Shown in pieces: positions 7,183-12,682 of a DNA stretch of 12,682 nucleotides (positions are counted from its first letter, which is position 1; every line of letters begins with the position of its first letter). The notes beneath the pieces were generated by a model. It did not search any database and was not told the origin of the DNA. It saw nothing but the letters and a program-made list of their open reading frames with translations. Both the position numbers and the translations under genes were made by a program. The stretch is from positions 10,871 through 23,552 of the forward strand of contig JALHFZ010000050.1 in NCBI GenBank assembly GCA_022837505.1. Reading direction: 5' to 3'. This DNA comes from Synergistaceae bacterium. GTDB taxonomy: Bacteria; Synergistota; Synergistia; Synergistales; Aminobacteriaceae.

Positions 7183-7331
7183 TAAAAAGCTCCTTCCTGC
7201 GGGGTATATTACCCGCCGAACAGGGTGAAAAATTTATGGGCAGTATAGCAATTCTCCCATTTTTCGGCTATTGTAGCATAAGAAGATTTAAAATTCCGGG
7301 CAGAAAAAGCCCGACAGGGGGTGCAATAACA
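7183..7331. promoter_or_regulatory. Divergent intergenic region between lytic transglycosylase and nitroreductase
   Basis: These 149 nt must hold the promoters of both divergent genes. A GC-rich inverted repeat (GCGGG / CCCGC, 7199-7216) would form a hairpin in the leader of the minus-strand mRNA directly before its ribosome site. A second hairpin (CGGGC, seven-nt loop, GCCCG; 7297-7313) lies just before the nitroreductase ribosome site. A TAAAAT at 7289-7294 resembles a -10 element for the plus strand, but I see no good -35 at standard spacing. The nitroreductase frame stays open through this region, but that upstream stretch has no family similarity. Promoter positions are not resolved. Confidence 0.4.
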
Positions 7332-7898
7332 ATGAATACCGTACTTGAAACGATAAAAAACCGAAGAAGCATCCGAAGCTACCTTCCCGAACAGATATCC
7401 GGGGATGAACTGGAAACCGTGCTTGAAGCCGCCTTGTGGGCTCCCAGCGGACACAACACCCAACCCTGGCATTTCCTTGTTATCCAGGACAAAAAGAAAA
7501 TCGACGACATGAGTTCGAAAACCATAAGCCTGATGAAAAAGTCTCCCGTCGATTGGATTCAGAAACTGGCCTCCCGGGAGGGGTATCATCTTTTCCATAA
7601 TGCACCCACAGTAATAGTCATCTCGGGGAGAAAATCTGCGGATCCTCTGCTTTTCCCCCTCGCCGACTGCTCGGCGGCGATTCAGAACCTGCTTCTTGCT
7701 GCCGAATCACTGAACATCGGAACCTGCTGGATCGGGCTGTCCAAGTTTCTCTTCGACGTTCCGGAGGAAGTGAAGACCCTCAGCCTCCCCGAGGGGTATC
7801 ACCCCGTCTACTCAGTAGCCCTGGGGTACAAAAAAGAACAGCTCCGTCCCACTGCACCGGCCAGAAAAGAAGGGACCGTCGGGTGGTATAGAGCCTGA
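7332..7898 (+). CDS. Nitroreductase-family FMN oxidoreductase
   Basis: This is an NAD(P)H-dependent, FMN-binding nitroreductase-fold protein of 188 aa, usual for the short single-domain members. Family landmarks are NRRSIRSY (10-17, FMN phosphate binding), ALWAPSGHNTQPWHFLV (34-50), HNAPTVIVIS (89-98), ADCSAAIQNLLLAAESLNIG (111-130) followed by TCWIG, and a C-terminal VALGY (162-166). The chosen ATG at 7332 follows an AGGGGGTG ribosome site and gives the standard N-terminus; the frame is open another 57 codons upstream but that portion looks non-coding. The natural substrate cannot be predicted: members reduce nitro compounds, quinones, flavins or act in cofactor chemistry. It is transcribed divergently from the hydroxylase operon and its stop lies 4 nt from the 3' end of a tRNA gene on the opposite strand. 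Confidence 0.92.
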   Translation: MNTVLETIKNRRSIRSYLPEQISGDELETVLEAALWAPSGHNTQPWHFLVIQDKKKIDDMSSKTISLMKKSPVDWIQKLASREGYHLFHNAPTVIVISGRKSADPLLFPLADCSAAIQNLLLAAESLNIGTCWIGLSKFLFDVPEEVKTLSLPEGYHPVYSVALGYKKEQLRPTAPARKEGTVGWYRA

Positions 7899-7902
7899 AA
7901 TC

Positions 7903-7987
7903 TGGTGCGAGAGGGGGGATTTGAACCCCCACGCCCTGAGGGCACCAGATCCTAAGTCTGGCGTGTCTGCCCTTCCACCACTCTCGC
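7903..7987 (-). tRNA. tRNA-Leu (anticodon UAG), CCA encoded
   Basis: This class II tRNA of 85 nt folds as follows: acceptor stem GCGAGAG / CTCTCGC, discriminator A followed by encoded CCA (7903-7905), anticodon stem CCAGA / TCTGG enclosing the loop CTTAGGA with anticodon TAG, a long variable arm (TGCCC TCA GGGCG), and T arm GGGGG TTCAAAT CCCCC. It reads CUN leucine codons, mainly CUA. The 3' end is 4 nt from the convergent nitroreductase stop codon, which leaves no room for a separate terminator outside that gene. Confidence 0.97.
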
Positions 7988-7996
7988 AAGGGTGGA

Positions 7997-8025
7997 ATAA
8001 TATCATCATTCCGTTGATTTTGAAA
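7997..8025 (-). promoter_or_regulatory. Candidate promoter of tRNA-Leu
   Basis: On the minus strand a -10-like TATTAT (7997-8002, five of six matches to consensus) is separated by 17 nt from a -35-like TTTCAA (8020-8025, three of six). The -10 lies 9 nt before the mature tRNA 5' end, a plausible distance. The -35 is poor, so the call is tentative. Confidence 0.4.
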
Positions 8026-8056
8026 GAGAGAAGCTGCTGAATTTTAAGGTGAAGAT

Positions 8057-8113
8057 ATGAAATCCGCCCTCCGGTTCATCCCCTTGGAGGCATTTGAAAG
8101 AGGCAACGGGTGA
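8057..8113 (+). CDS. Possible 18-residue leader ORF overlapping the cls start
   Basis: A short ORF encodes MKSALRFIPLEAFERGNG. Its ATG is 5 nt after AAGGTG, a better-placed ribosome site than many real genes have. Its TGA stop (8111-8113) overlaps the GTG start of the cardiolipin synthase gene as GTGA, in a different frame. This arrangement is typical of translational coupling or a regulatory leader peptide. No known leader motif such as a run of identical codons is visible, and the peptide has no recognised family. It could be a chance ORF. Confidence 0.4.
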   Translation: MKSALRFIPLEAFERGNG

Positions 8114-9696
8114 GACGAAAAAGTAGAAACTTCATCGCACTGCTGTTTCTCCTGGGGTTCGGCTCTGTCATTTTCGTGCTGTCCAACCGTGCAGCTATTT
8201 TCGAAGCTGTGCGTCTGGCGGTGTCGGAGGGACATTCTTTCCGATATATATTAGATGACTTTCTGGGCAAACTTCCTGATATCCTCATGAAATACTCCAC
8301 CAGCCTTATATGGGCCTATGGAATTTTTATCGCCGGAGTGATCCTTCTGGAAGAACGGAACCCCGACCGCACGATCCGATGGCTTCTCGTCCTCATTCTT
8401 CTCCCGGGCATCGGCTTTCTTCTCTACGTTTTCTTAGGTCCGGATATACGGATCCGCAAGAATTTCAGGCGGCTCAAGAAGAGAAAACCTCGGCCCCTTG
8501 AGGTTGGCCCCCTCCTTTCGCGAATAAGAAAAATGAAGGAAGTTGAAGATTCCGCGGTGAAAACCACCATGCTGTTGTTCAAGAATTCCCGGGCTCTTCC
8601 GACCCAGGGGAACCGGGTCGTCATGCTTCTGAACGGTTCGGAGACCTATATCAGCATGAAAAAAGCCCTCTGGGAGGCCCGGTCGTATATTTACTTCGAA
8701 TTCTATGCCGTGCACAACGACAAGATCGGAAACGACATCAAGGAAATTCTCATCGCGAAGGCGAAAGAGGGCCTGACCGTCAAATTTATCTACGACAGTG
8801 TGGGAAGCTGGAAGCTCGGCAAAAAGTACGTTAAGGAGCTCAAGGACGCAGGAGTTTATGTTCACTCCTTCCTCCCCGTCTCATTCCCCATGCTGAGGAG
8901 AGACCTCAACTACAGGAATCACCGCAAAATCGTCGTAGTTGACGGCACCGTGGGGTTCATGGGAGGACTCAACATCGGCGACAACTATATCTTCGGAGAG
9001 CCCGGCCTGGGTTTCTGGAGGGATACCCACTTGAAAATCGAGGGGCCCGCCGTAGGATGTCTTGAGGATATTTTCAACGCGGACTGCCTCTTCTGCGACA
9101 GAAATCACGTTCCGATCCCCCGGCCGGATGAATATCCCACCCCCGGCAGGACCACCATGCAGATTGTTCCCAGCGGGCCCGATTCGAACTGGCAATCCAT
9201 TCACCAGGGGTATTTTTCTCTCATCACGAACGCAAAAAAATTCGTCCTCGTGACGACCCCCTATCTCGTACCGGGGGAATCCCTCGTCACAGCCCTCACA
9301 GTGGCGTCCCTCAGCGGATTGGATGTCAGGATGATCATTCCGGAAAAGGGGGATAACAAGCTCGCCCACTGGGCCACCCTTTCAAGCGTTGAAGAACTCC
9401 TGAAGGCCGGAGTGAAGGTCTACAGCTACCAGCGGGGGTTCATTCACTCGAAAATACTCATGGCTGACGATTCCATCGTCTCTGTGGGGACGGCCAACCT
9501 CGATGCACGAAGCCTCGAGATCAATTTTGAAGTCCAGGCCTTCATCTACGACCGGTCGGTCGGAAAGGACTTCATCAAAGCCTTCCGAAGCGATCTCAAG
9601 CACTCCCGGCAATTCCGCCTCCATGAATGGCTCAAAAGGCCCCTCCGGCGCAAAATGCTCGAAAAAGCGAGCCGCCTGTGGTCCACCCAGCTGTGA
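8110..9696 (+). CDS. cls: Cardiolipin synthase (phospholipase D superfamily)
   Basis: This membrane-bound enzyme probably joins two phosphatidylglycerol molecules into cardiolipin plus glycerol. It has 528 aa, slightly longer than typical ClsA-type proteins of about 480-500 aa. Hydrophobic segments at about 8-26, 64-80 and 91-109 form the N-terminal membrane anchor, the last two with the family's EERNPDRTIRWLLVLILLPG linker. Two HKD motifs are complete: H271-K273-D278 (NHRKIVVVDG, followed by GFMGGLNIGD) and H446-K448-D453 (FIHSKILMAD, followed by VGTANLDARS). The GTG start at 8110 is forced because an in-frame TGA lies at 8095-8097 and no other start codon intervenes; an AGAGG lies 6 nt upstream. 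The GTG overlaps the stop of a short upstream ORF. The extra N-terminal membrane segment is a small departure from the common two-segment anchor. Assignment is strong, although other PLD-type phospholipid synthases share the motifs. Confidence 0.93.
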   Translation: MRRKSRNFIALLFLLGFGSVIFVLSNRAAIFEAVRLAVSEGHSFRYILDDFLGKLPDILMKYSTSLIWAYGIFIAGVILLEERNPDRTIRWLLVLILLPGIGFLLYVFLGPDIRIRKNFRRLKKRKPRPLEVGPLLSRIRKMKEVEDSAVKTTMLLFKNSRALPTQGNRVVMLLNGSETYISMKKALWEARSYIYFEFYAVHNDKIGNDIKEILIAKAKEGLTVKFIYDSVGSWKLGKKYVKELKDAGVYVHSFLPVSFPMLRRDLNYRNHRKIVVVDGTVGFMGGLNIGDNYIFGEPGLGFWRDTHLKIEGPAVGCLEDIFNADCLFCDRNHVPIPRPDEYPTPGRTTMQIVPSGPDSNWQSIHQGYFSLITNAKKFVLVTTPYLVPGESLVTALTVASLSGLDVRMIIPEKGDNKLAHWATLSSVEELLKAGVKVYSYQRGFIHSKILMADDSIVSVGTANLDARSLEINFEVQAFIYDRSVGKDFIKAFRSDLKHSRQFRLHEWLKRPLRRKMLEKASRLWSTQL

Positions 9697-9716
9697 TGCG
9701 TCTTTTTAAAAATCAA

Positions 9717-9758
9717 TGAAATTCCGGAGGGGTGTTTTTTTCCGTTCCCTTAATTTCA
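9717..9758. terminator. Candidate hairpin between convergent cls and the PucR-type gene
   Basis: An inverted repeat TGAAATT (9717-9723) / AATTTCA (9752-9758) encloses a further AGGG / CCCT pairing. The right arm overlaps the regulator's stop codon. On the minus strand the hairpin is followed after a few nt by ATTTTT, and on the plus strand by a less regular ATTCTTTTT. It may act as a weak bidirectional terminator; the stem is short and AT-rich. Confidence 0.3.
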
Positions 9759-10973
9759 ACAAAGATTCTTTTTCAGATTGTCAATTTTCTTCCTCAGCAG
9801 CGGATAGAGGCGTAAAGCAAGGGACATGTCAAATCTGTGTTCCGGGTCCGAATAGTCGAATCCTATGCGCTCTTTAATTATCCCCATTCGATATTTCACG
9901 GTATTGTAATGAAATTTCAGAACCTCGGAAGAAGTGCGCACATTCCAGTTTGATTTATCCATTACCATCAACGTCTCGAGCAGCGCATCAGAAAAAGAAT
10001 CGTTAAAATTTAAAAGATCACCTAAAACTCTGCCACAGAAATAAAGGGCCTCTTCTCTTTCTGAAAGCAGGGCTACAAGACTCATCCCCCGCATCTCATC
10101 CCATATAAGCACTGTATTTTTGCTTCCAGTAAAATCTGATGTTCGAAGGGTTAGAAGAGCCTCTTCATAGCTTTTTGAAAGGAAGGACAGATTATTCTTA
10201 ATTCCCCCTGCGGCCAGAATAAAAGAGGGATTCAACTGGCCTGAAATCTCCGTCTGCAGGATAAGGGAAATTTCCTTGAGAATGTTGCTGAATCTTTCCG
10301 GAATATTCTTTTCGTTTGATGAAAAAGGAATAATAAAAACGATATGGTTTGATAAAACTGTAAAAACGGATCTCGGGAAAAAAGAGGAGATCTTGTTCCC
10401 GGAAAGGGTAAAAAAGGCATGGCGTTCTCTATCTGAAAATATGCTGTTTTCAGCCAGAGAGAGGACGAGGACTGCAGCGGAAGCATCATCTGTCCATTTC
10501 CAACTTTTCGTGATAGCCTTTATTTCGGAAATCCCGTTGCATTTGTTGTAAAGCAAGTCCTTTATGCCTTCTTTTTTTTCATCGCTTTCCGGAGAAAGGG
10601 ATGAAAAAGCTTTCTCAAGACATAAAGCGACCGCTACTGCCCCATTTTCGAAGACGACCGACTCTTCATGAGTCAGCAAATCTGCAGAGTCGGGAGGTAA
10701 ATCCAGAAAGAGAATCCCTGGCTTTACATTTCCTATGGCGACCTCCTTATTTAAAAATAAACGCCGGAGTTCCTGGAATGGGAAGGTCTTTGCGCTCTCC
10801 ACGAAGGTTGGAGAGGAAGAAGAGATGAATGATTTTCCGCCGACGGAATTCCGGAAAGCACAGTCGCGGCCGAGAGCCGACGAAACTATCTCGAGCACGG
10901 AGGGGATGCCTTCGTGCTCCATTATTGCATGGGCAAAGGGTAAAAATGACTTTACCCCGGGATTTGAATTCAT
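9756..10973 (-). CDS. PucR/CdaR-type transcriptional regulator
   Basis: This DNA-binding regulator of the PucR/CdaR group has 405 aa. An N-terminal sensor-like region (about 1-130) contains a SVLEIVSSALGRD helix resembling GAF-type input domains of the family; the classic PucR purine-catabolism N-terminal domain is not obvious. The middle (about 160-300) would be the CdaR GGDEF-like region. The C-terminal helix-turn-helix (about 330-390) is clear: LLETLMVMDKSNWNVRTSSE, then LKFHYNTVKYRMGIIKERIG and LALRLYPLL. The frame opens at 11108, but the ATG at 10973 has an AAGAGGAGAG ribosome site and the extra 45 codons look non-coding. Family members often respond to a catabolic substrate and activate nearby catabolic genes, so the adjacent M20 gene or the purine-type hydroxylase operon 2.5 kb away are possible targets. 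Codon and base use are AT-richer than in the genes to the left. Confidence 0.88.
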   Translation of the reverse strand: MNSNPGVKSFLPFAHAIMEHEGIPSVLEIVSSALGRDCAFRNSVGGKSFISSSSPTFVESAKTFPFQELRRLFLNKEVAIGNVKPGILFLDLPPDSADLLTHEESVVFENGAVAVALCLEKAFSSLSPESDEKKEGIKDLLYNKCNGISEIKAITKSWKWTDDASAAVLVLSLAENSIFSDRERHAFFTLSGNKISSFFPRSVFTVLSNHIVFIIPFSSNEKNIPERFSNILKEISLILQTEISGQLNPSFILAAGGIKNNLSFLSKSYEEALLTLRTSDFTGSKNTVLIWDEMRGMSLVALLSEREEALYFCGRVLGDLLNFNDSFSDALLETLMVMDKSNWNVRTSSEVLKFHYNTVKYRMGIIKERIGFDYSDPEHRFDMSLALRLYPLLRKKIDNLKKNLC

Positions 10974-11075
10974 AGCTCTCTCCTCTTTGCCATCGTATCT
11001 CCACCGATACCTCTGTCCGGGAATCAGGGCTGCATCGTAAAAGGTGTCAATTCGCAGGGAAGTCTGCTTCCAACA

Positions 11076-11098
11076 GCTGTGAATTATTTCGTCACAGC
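11076..11098. promoter_or_regulatory. Inverted repeat, operator-like (GCTGTGA-N9-TCACAGC)
   Basis: A perfect 7-nt dyad with a 9-nt AT-rich centre lies about 100 nt upstream of the regulator start and about 25 nt upstream of a TTGACA hexamer. The size and position suit a dimeric regulator binding site, possibly for autoregulation. It resembles a CRP half-site pair, but the spacer is 9 rather than 6. It could be chance. Confidence 0.35.
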
Positions 11099-11206
11099 AG
11101 CGGCGCATTCCTTAAAAGGGGGATTCCTGGCTTCACCCCAGTAATATGGAGTTACCCTATTATCCTATGTCATACTTGGTTCTTGGCATCTCCTTTGTCC
11201 TTTAAA

Positions 11207-11260
11207 ATCTCTGATTTCCATACTCCGATGGATGCAATGAAAGTTTTGGAAATCAGGGAT
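11207..11260 (-). terminator. Hairpin downstream of the M20 gene, terminator-like
   Basis: An inverted repeat of 14 nt with one mismatch (ATCCCTGATTTCCA and TGGAAATCAGAGAT, read on the minus strand) flanks a 26-nt loop and begins 9 nt after the M20 stop codon. It is followed by TTTTAAAGG on the minus strand. The short T run and long loop make it a weak intrinsic terminator, but the dyad is too good to ignore. It could alternatively be a regulator-binding palindrome. Confidence 0.45.
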
Positions 11261-11269
11261 CAGGTCGGA

Positions 11270-12421
11270 TCAGCGTGTTTTTATAAAATCGATGAAAACC
11301 CGTGCCATTCTTTCCACTGAACTCAGTTCAACAAACTCTTCAGTCTGATGTACAAAATCTTCATCGCCAGGTCCCAGTATAACGAAGGGGACGCCAAGGG
11401 CCGGAACAAGTATGGAAGCATCAGTGAAATAGTTAATCCCTGTTTTTTTCCATAGGATTTCATTTTGAGCATAAATTTGCTCGAGGCTTTCAAGCAATGG
11501 AGAGTGAGAATGCATCCCCACTGGAGGACGATTAGCCATGATTTCCATGGTGCAGTCGAGGATGACATCCCCCCGCTTCATCCGTGCAATGATTTTATCG
11601 ATTTCTTCGATGAACTCGTCGTGGTCTACATGGGGTAAAGTACGGATATCGAGAACGCCCTCCACATGCTCCGGAATAACAGACGGCATATCCCCTCCCT
11701 TAATGGAAGTGATGACGCAGGTTGAATTCCCGAGAAGGGAGTGGCTTTTTCCATTTTTCAAAAGAGATGATATCTTTTCATACAACTGGAAGAAGGAATA
11801 GATAGTATTGCTCCCCTTTTCCGGCATGGCCGCATGGGAACTTTTGCCGTACATGGAAAGTCGAATCCATAAAGCGCCCTTTTCAGACAATCCGATCTTT
11901 TCGTTTGTGGGTTTTACTAAAAGCAATTCCTCAATACCCTTCAGGTATCCTCCTCCTATGAGAGTTTTGGCCCCGGTTCCGCCAGCTTCTTCATCGGCTG
12001 TAAAGCAGTAGAGAACATCTACCGGTGGTTTTGTGCCGCTATCTTGTATCGCTATAGCCGAAAGGAGCATCGAAGTAAGCCCCCCTTTCATATCTGAAGC
12101 CCCTCTTCCATAGACTCGCTCTCCATCGAATTCTGCGCCGAAGGGAGCTTTTGTCCAGAGAGAGCGATCGCCTACCGGCATGGTGTCCAGATGTCCGGCA
12201 AGGGCCACTTTTCTGCTCCTGTCTTCTCCAGGCATTATAAGAATAAGAGAAGCTCTGTTTTCTCCGTGGTCAATAACTATCTTTTCCAGATGATCATCGG
12301 GAAAGAGAGAAAGTATATACCCGATGATATTTTTTTCATCTCCATAGGGCTGTGGAGTTTGTATCCGTATAAGCTGCTGAAGTATATCCAGGCTGATCCT
12401 CGATTGAAAGGGGGATGACAT
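11270..12421 (-). CDS. M20-family metallopeptidase/deacylase (ArgE/DapE type) with an altered zinc-ligand motif
   Basis: This cytosolic hydrolase has 383 aa, within the usual M20 range of about 370-430. The core metal site is recognisable: H77 and D79 (GHLDTMP), D110 (GRGASDMKGG), E144-E145 (TADEEAGG, catalytic base and ligand) and H358 (FVHQTEEFVEL). The dimerisation-domain histidine H196 (GKSSHAAMPEKG) is also present. The conserved EPT segment, whose Glu binds zinc in CPG2 and DapE, reads KPT here (K170-P171-T172); the codon is AAA at 11912-11914, one base from GAA. If real, this would weaken or change metal binding. The enzyme class removes acyl or carbamoyl groups or cleaves peptide bonds; the substrate is unknown. 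E. coli has an M20 member, YgeY, near its ssnA cluster, but motif details (GRGTSDQEGG there) differ, so this is not clearly YgeY. It follows the cupin-like gene by 27 nt; the ATG at 12421 has AAGGTGG upstream. Confidence 0.9.
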   Translation of the reverse strand: MSSPFQSRISLDILQQLIRIQTPQPYGDEKNIIGYILSLFPDDHLEKIVIDHGENRASLILIMPGEDRSRKVALAGHLDTMPVGDRSLWTKAPFGAEFDGERVYGRGASDMKGGLTSMLLSAIAIQDSGTKPPVDVLYCFTADEEAGGTGAKTLIGGGYLKGIEELLLVKPTNEKIGLSEKGALWIRLSMYGKSSHAAMPEKGSNTIYSFFQLYEKISSLLKNGKSHSLLGNSTCVITSIKGGDMPSVIPEHVEGVLDIRTLPHVDHDEFIEEIDKIIARMKRGDVILDCTMEIMANRPPVGMHSHSPLLESLEQIYAQNEILWKKTGINYFTDASILVPALGVPFVILGPGDEDFVHQTEEFVELSSVERMARVFIDFIKTR

Positions 12422-12449
12422 TACTCTACCACCTTTGTTTGAAGAGATT

Positions 12450-12682
12450 TCAATTCAATATCTTCACAGTTGAGATTATAATGTCGCACATGTCAGTGTC
12501 TGTGTTGGAAAATATATAATTTGTACTGATGGCGTTTTTGTCGATGATAATTATATCCCCTGGATAGAGAGAGGCAGTTTCGCTGTCTTTTTGAAAGTTC
12601 AGCTTCCCCTTGAGACAAAAAATTATCTCAAACATTTTTCTAAGAGGATCGGTGCTTATTTTCGGATAAACAATACTCCCTT
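12450..12682 (-). CDS. Cupin-like protein, C-terminal 76 residues (cut by right edge)
   Basis: The frame is open to the window edge, so the ATG at 12635 is probably internal rather than the start. The visible part reads as a small beta-barrel: FEIIFCLKGKLNF, then SLYPGDIIIIDKNAIST, resembling the sugar/ligand-binding cupin domain found at the N-terminus of AraC-type regulators or in stand-alone cupins. It ends with TGA about 20 residues after the PGD turn, with no helix-turn-helix following. It is therefore either a stand-alone or C-terminal cupin, or a truncated AraC-type regulator. It lies 27 nt upstream of the M20 gene on the same strand and is probably co-transcribed. The sequence is AT-rich. 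Function is not predictable from this fragment. Confidence 0.6.
   Translation of the reverse strand, partial: GSIVYPKISTDPLRKMFEIIFCLKGKLNFQKDSETASLYPGDIIIIDKNAISTNYIFSNTDTDMCDIIISTVKILN

Larger units (their letters stand above)
10974..11269 (-). promoter_or_regulatory. Intergenic region upstream of the PucR-type gene
   Basis: These 296 nt separate the M20 gene stop from the regulator start. From right to left they hold the terminator-like hairpin (11207-11260), a GATAAT at 11159-11164 that resembles a -10 element without a good -35, the 7-nt inverted repeat listed separately, and a perfect TTGACA (11045-11050) with no matching -10 at 17-18 nt. The regulator probably has its own promoter here, but I cannot place it firmly. 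Confidence 0.4.

Noticed and set aside
7161..7331. 57-codon N-terminal extension of the nitroreductase
   Set aside because: It would overlap the start of the divergent transglycosylase gene and spans the shared promoter region; the ATG at 7332 has a ribosome site and gives the normal N-terminus.
11077..11097. CRP/FNR binding site
   Set aside because: The half-sites TGTGA and TCACA fit CRP, but the spacer is 9 nt instead of 6, so it was kept only as a generic operator-like dyad.
10974..11108. 45-codon N-terminal extension of the PucR-type regulator
   Set aside because: A strong ribosome site precedes the ATG at 10973, and the extension crosses an inverted repeat and a TTGACA hexamer, with no similarity to the family.
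1..12682. CRISPR array, insertion sequence or phage genes
   Set aside because: No regularly spaced direct repeats, no transposase or integrase motifs and no terminal inverted repeats with target duplication were seen on either strand.

Overview
The window reads as chromosomal DNA of an anaerobic, amino-acid- or purine-fermenting bacterium. A Synergistota- or Clostridia-like source is my guess from gene content and style; no taxonomic marker gene is present. From the left edge to about 9.7 kb the DNA is GC-rich, and by eye it becomes clearly AT-richer from about 9.7 kb to the right edge.

Region 1 (1-7182, minus strand) looks like one operon read right to left. It encodes an exported lytic transglycosylase, a MocA-like nucleotidyltransferase fused to an HD domain, the FAD, [2Fe-2S] and molybdopterin subunits of a xanthine-dehydrogenase-family hydroxylase, an SsnA-type aminohydrolase, and the N-terminal part of a dihydroorotate-dehydrogenase-like flavoprotein that runs off the left edge. 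From the FAD subunit onward every junction overlaps (ATGA overlaps of 4 nt, or 11 nt), so these products are probably made in coordinated amounts. The set resembles the Escherichia coli xdhD-ygfK-ssnA neighbourhood, which is linked to anaerobic purine/uric acid breakdown. The likely logic is that the MocA-like protein matures the molybdenum cofactor, the hydroxylase oxidises an N-heterocycle, SsnA removes an amino group or opens a ring, and the flavoprotein carries out a further redox step. The substrate cannot be read from the sequence.

Region 2 (7183-9696) holds a divergent intergenic region, a nitroreductase on the plus strand, a tRNA-Leu(UAG) on the minus strand ending 4 nt from the nitroreductase stop, and a cardiolipin synthase-type phospholipase D protein on the plus strand. 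The synthase starts at GTG and is preceded by a possible 18-codon leader ORF whose stop overlaps that GTG.

Region 3 (9717-12682, minus strand, AT-richer) holds a PucR/CdaR-type regulator, a 296-nt intergenic region with an inverted repeat and a terminator-like hairpin, an M20 metallopeptidase/deacylase with a lysine where the family has a zinc-binding glutamate, and the 3' end of a cupin-like gene cut by the right edge. The regulator may control the peptidase genes, the hydroxylase operon, or both; the sequence does not decide this.

No CRISPR array, insertion sequence, integrase or phage gene was seen. The most interesting points are the chained hydroxylase/SsnA/flavoprotein operon with its unusual flavoprotein active site, the MocA-HD fusion, the Glu-to-Lys change in the M20 enzyme, and the leader ORF before the cardiolipin synthase.
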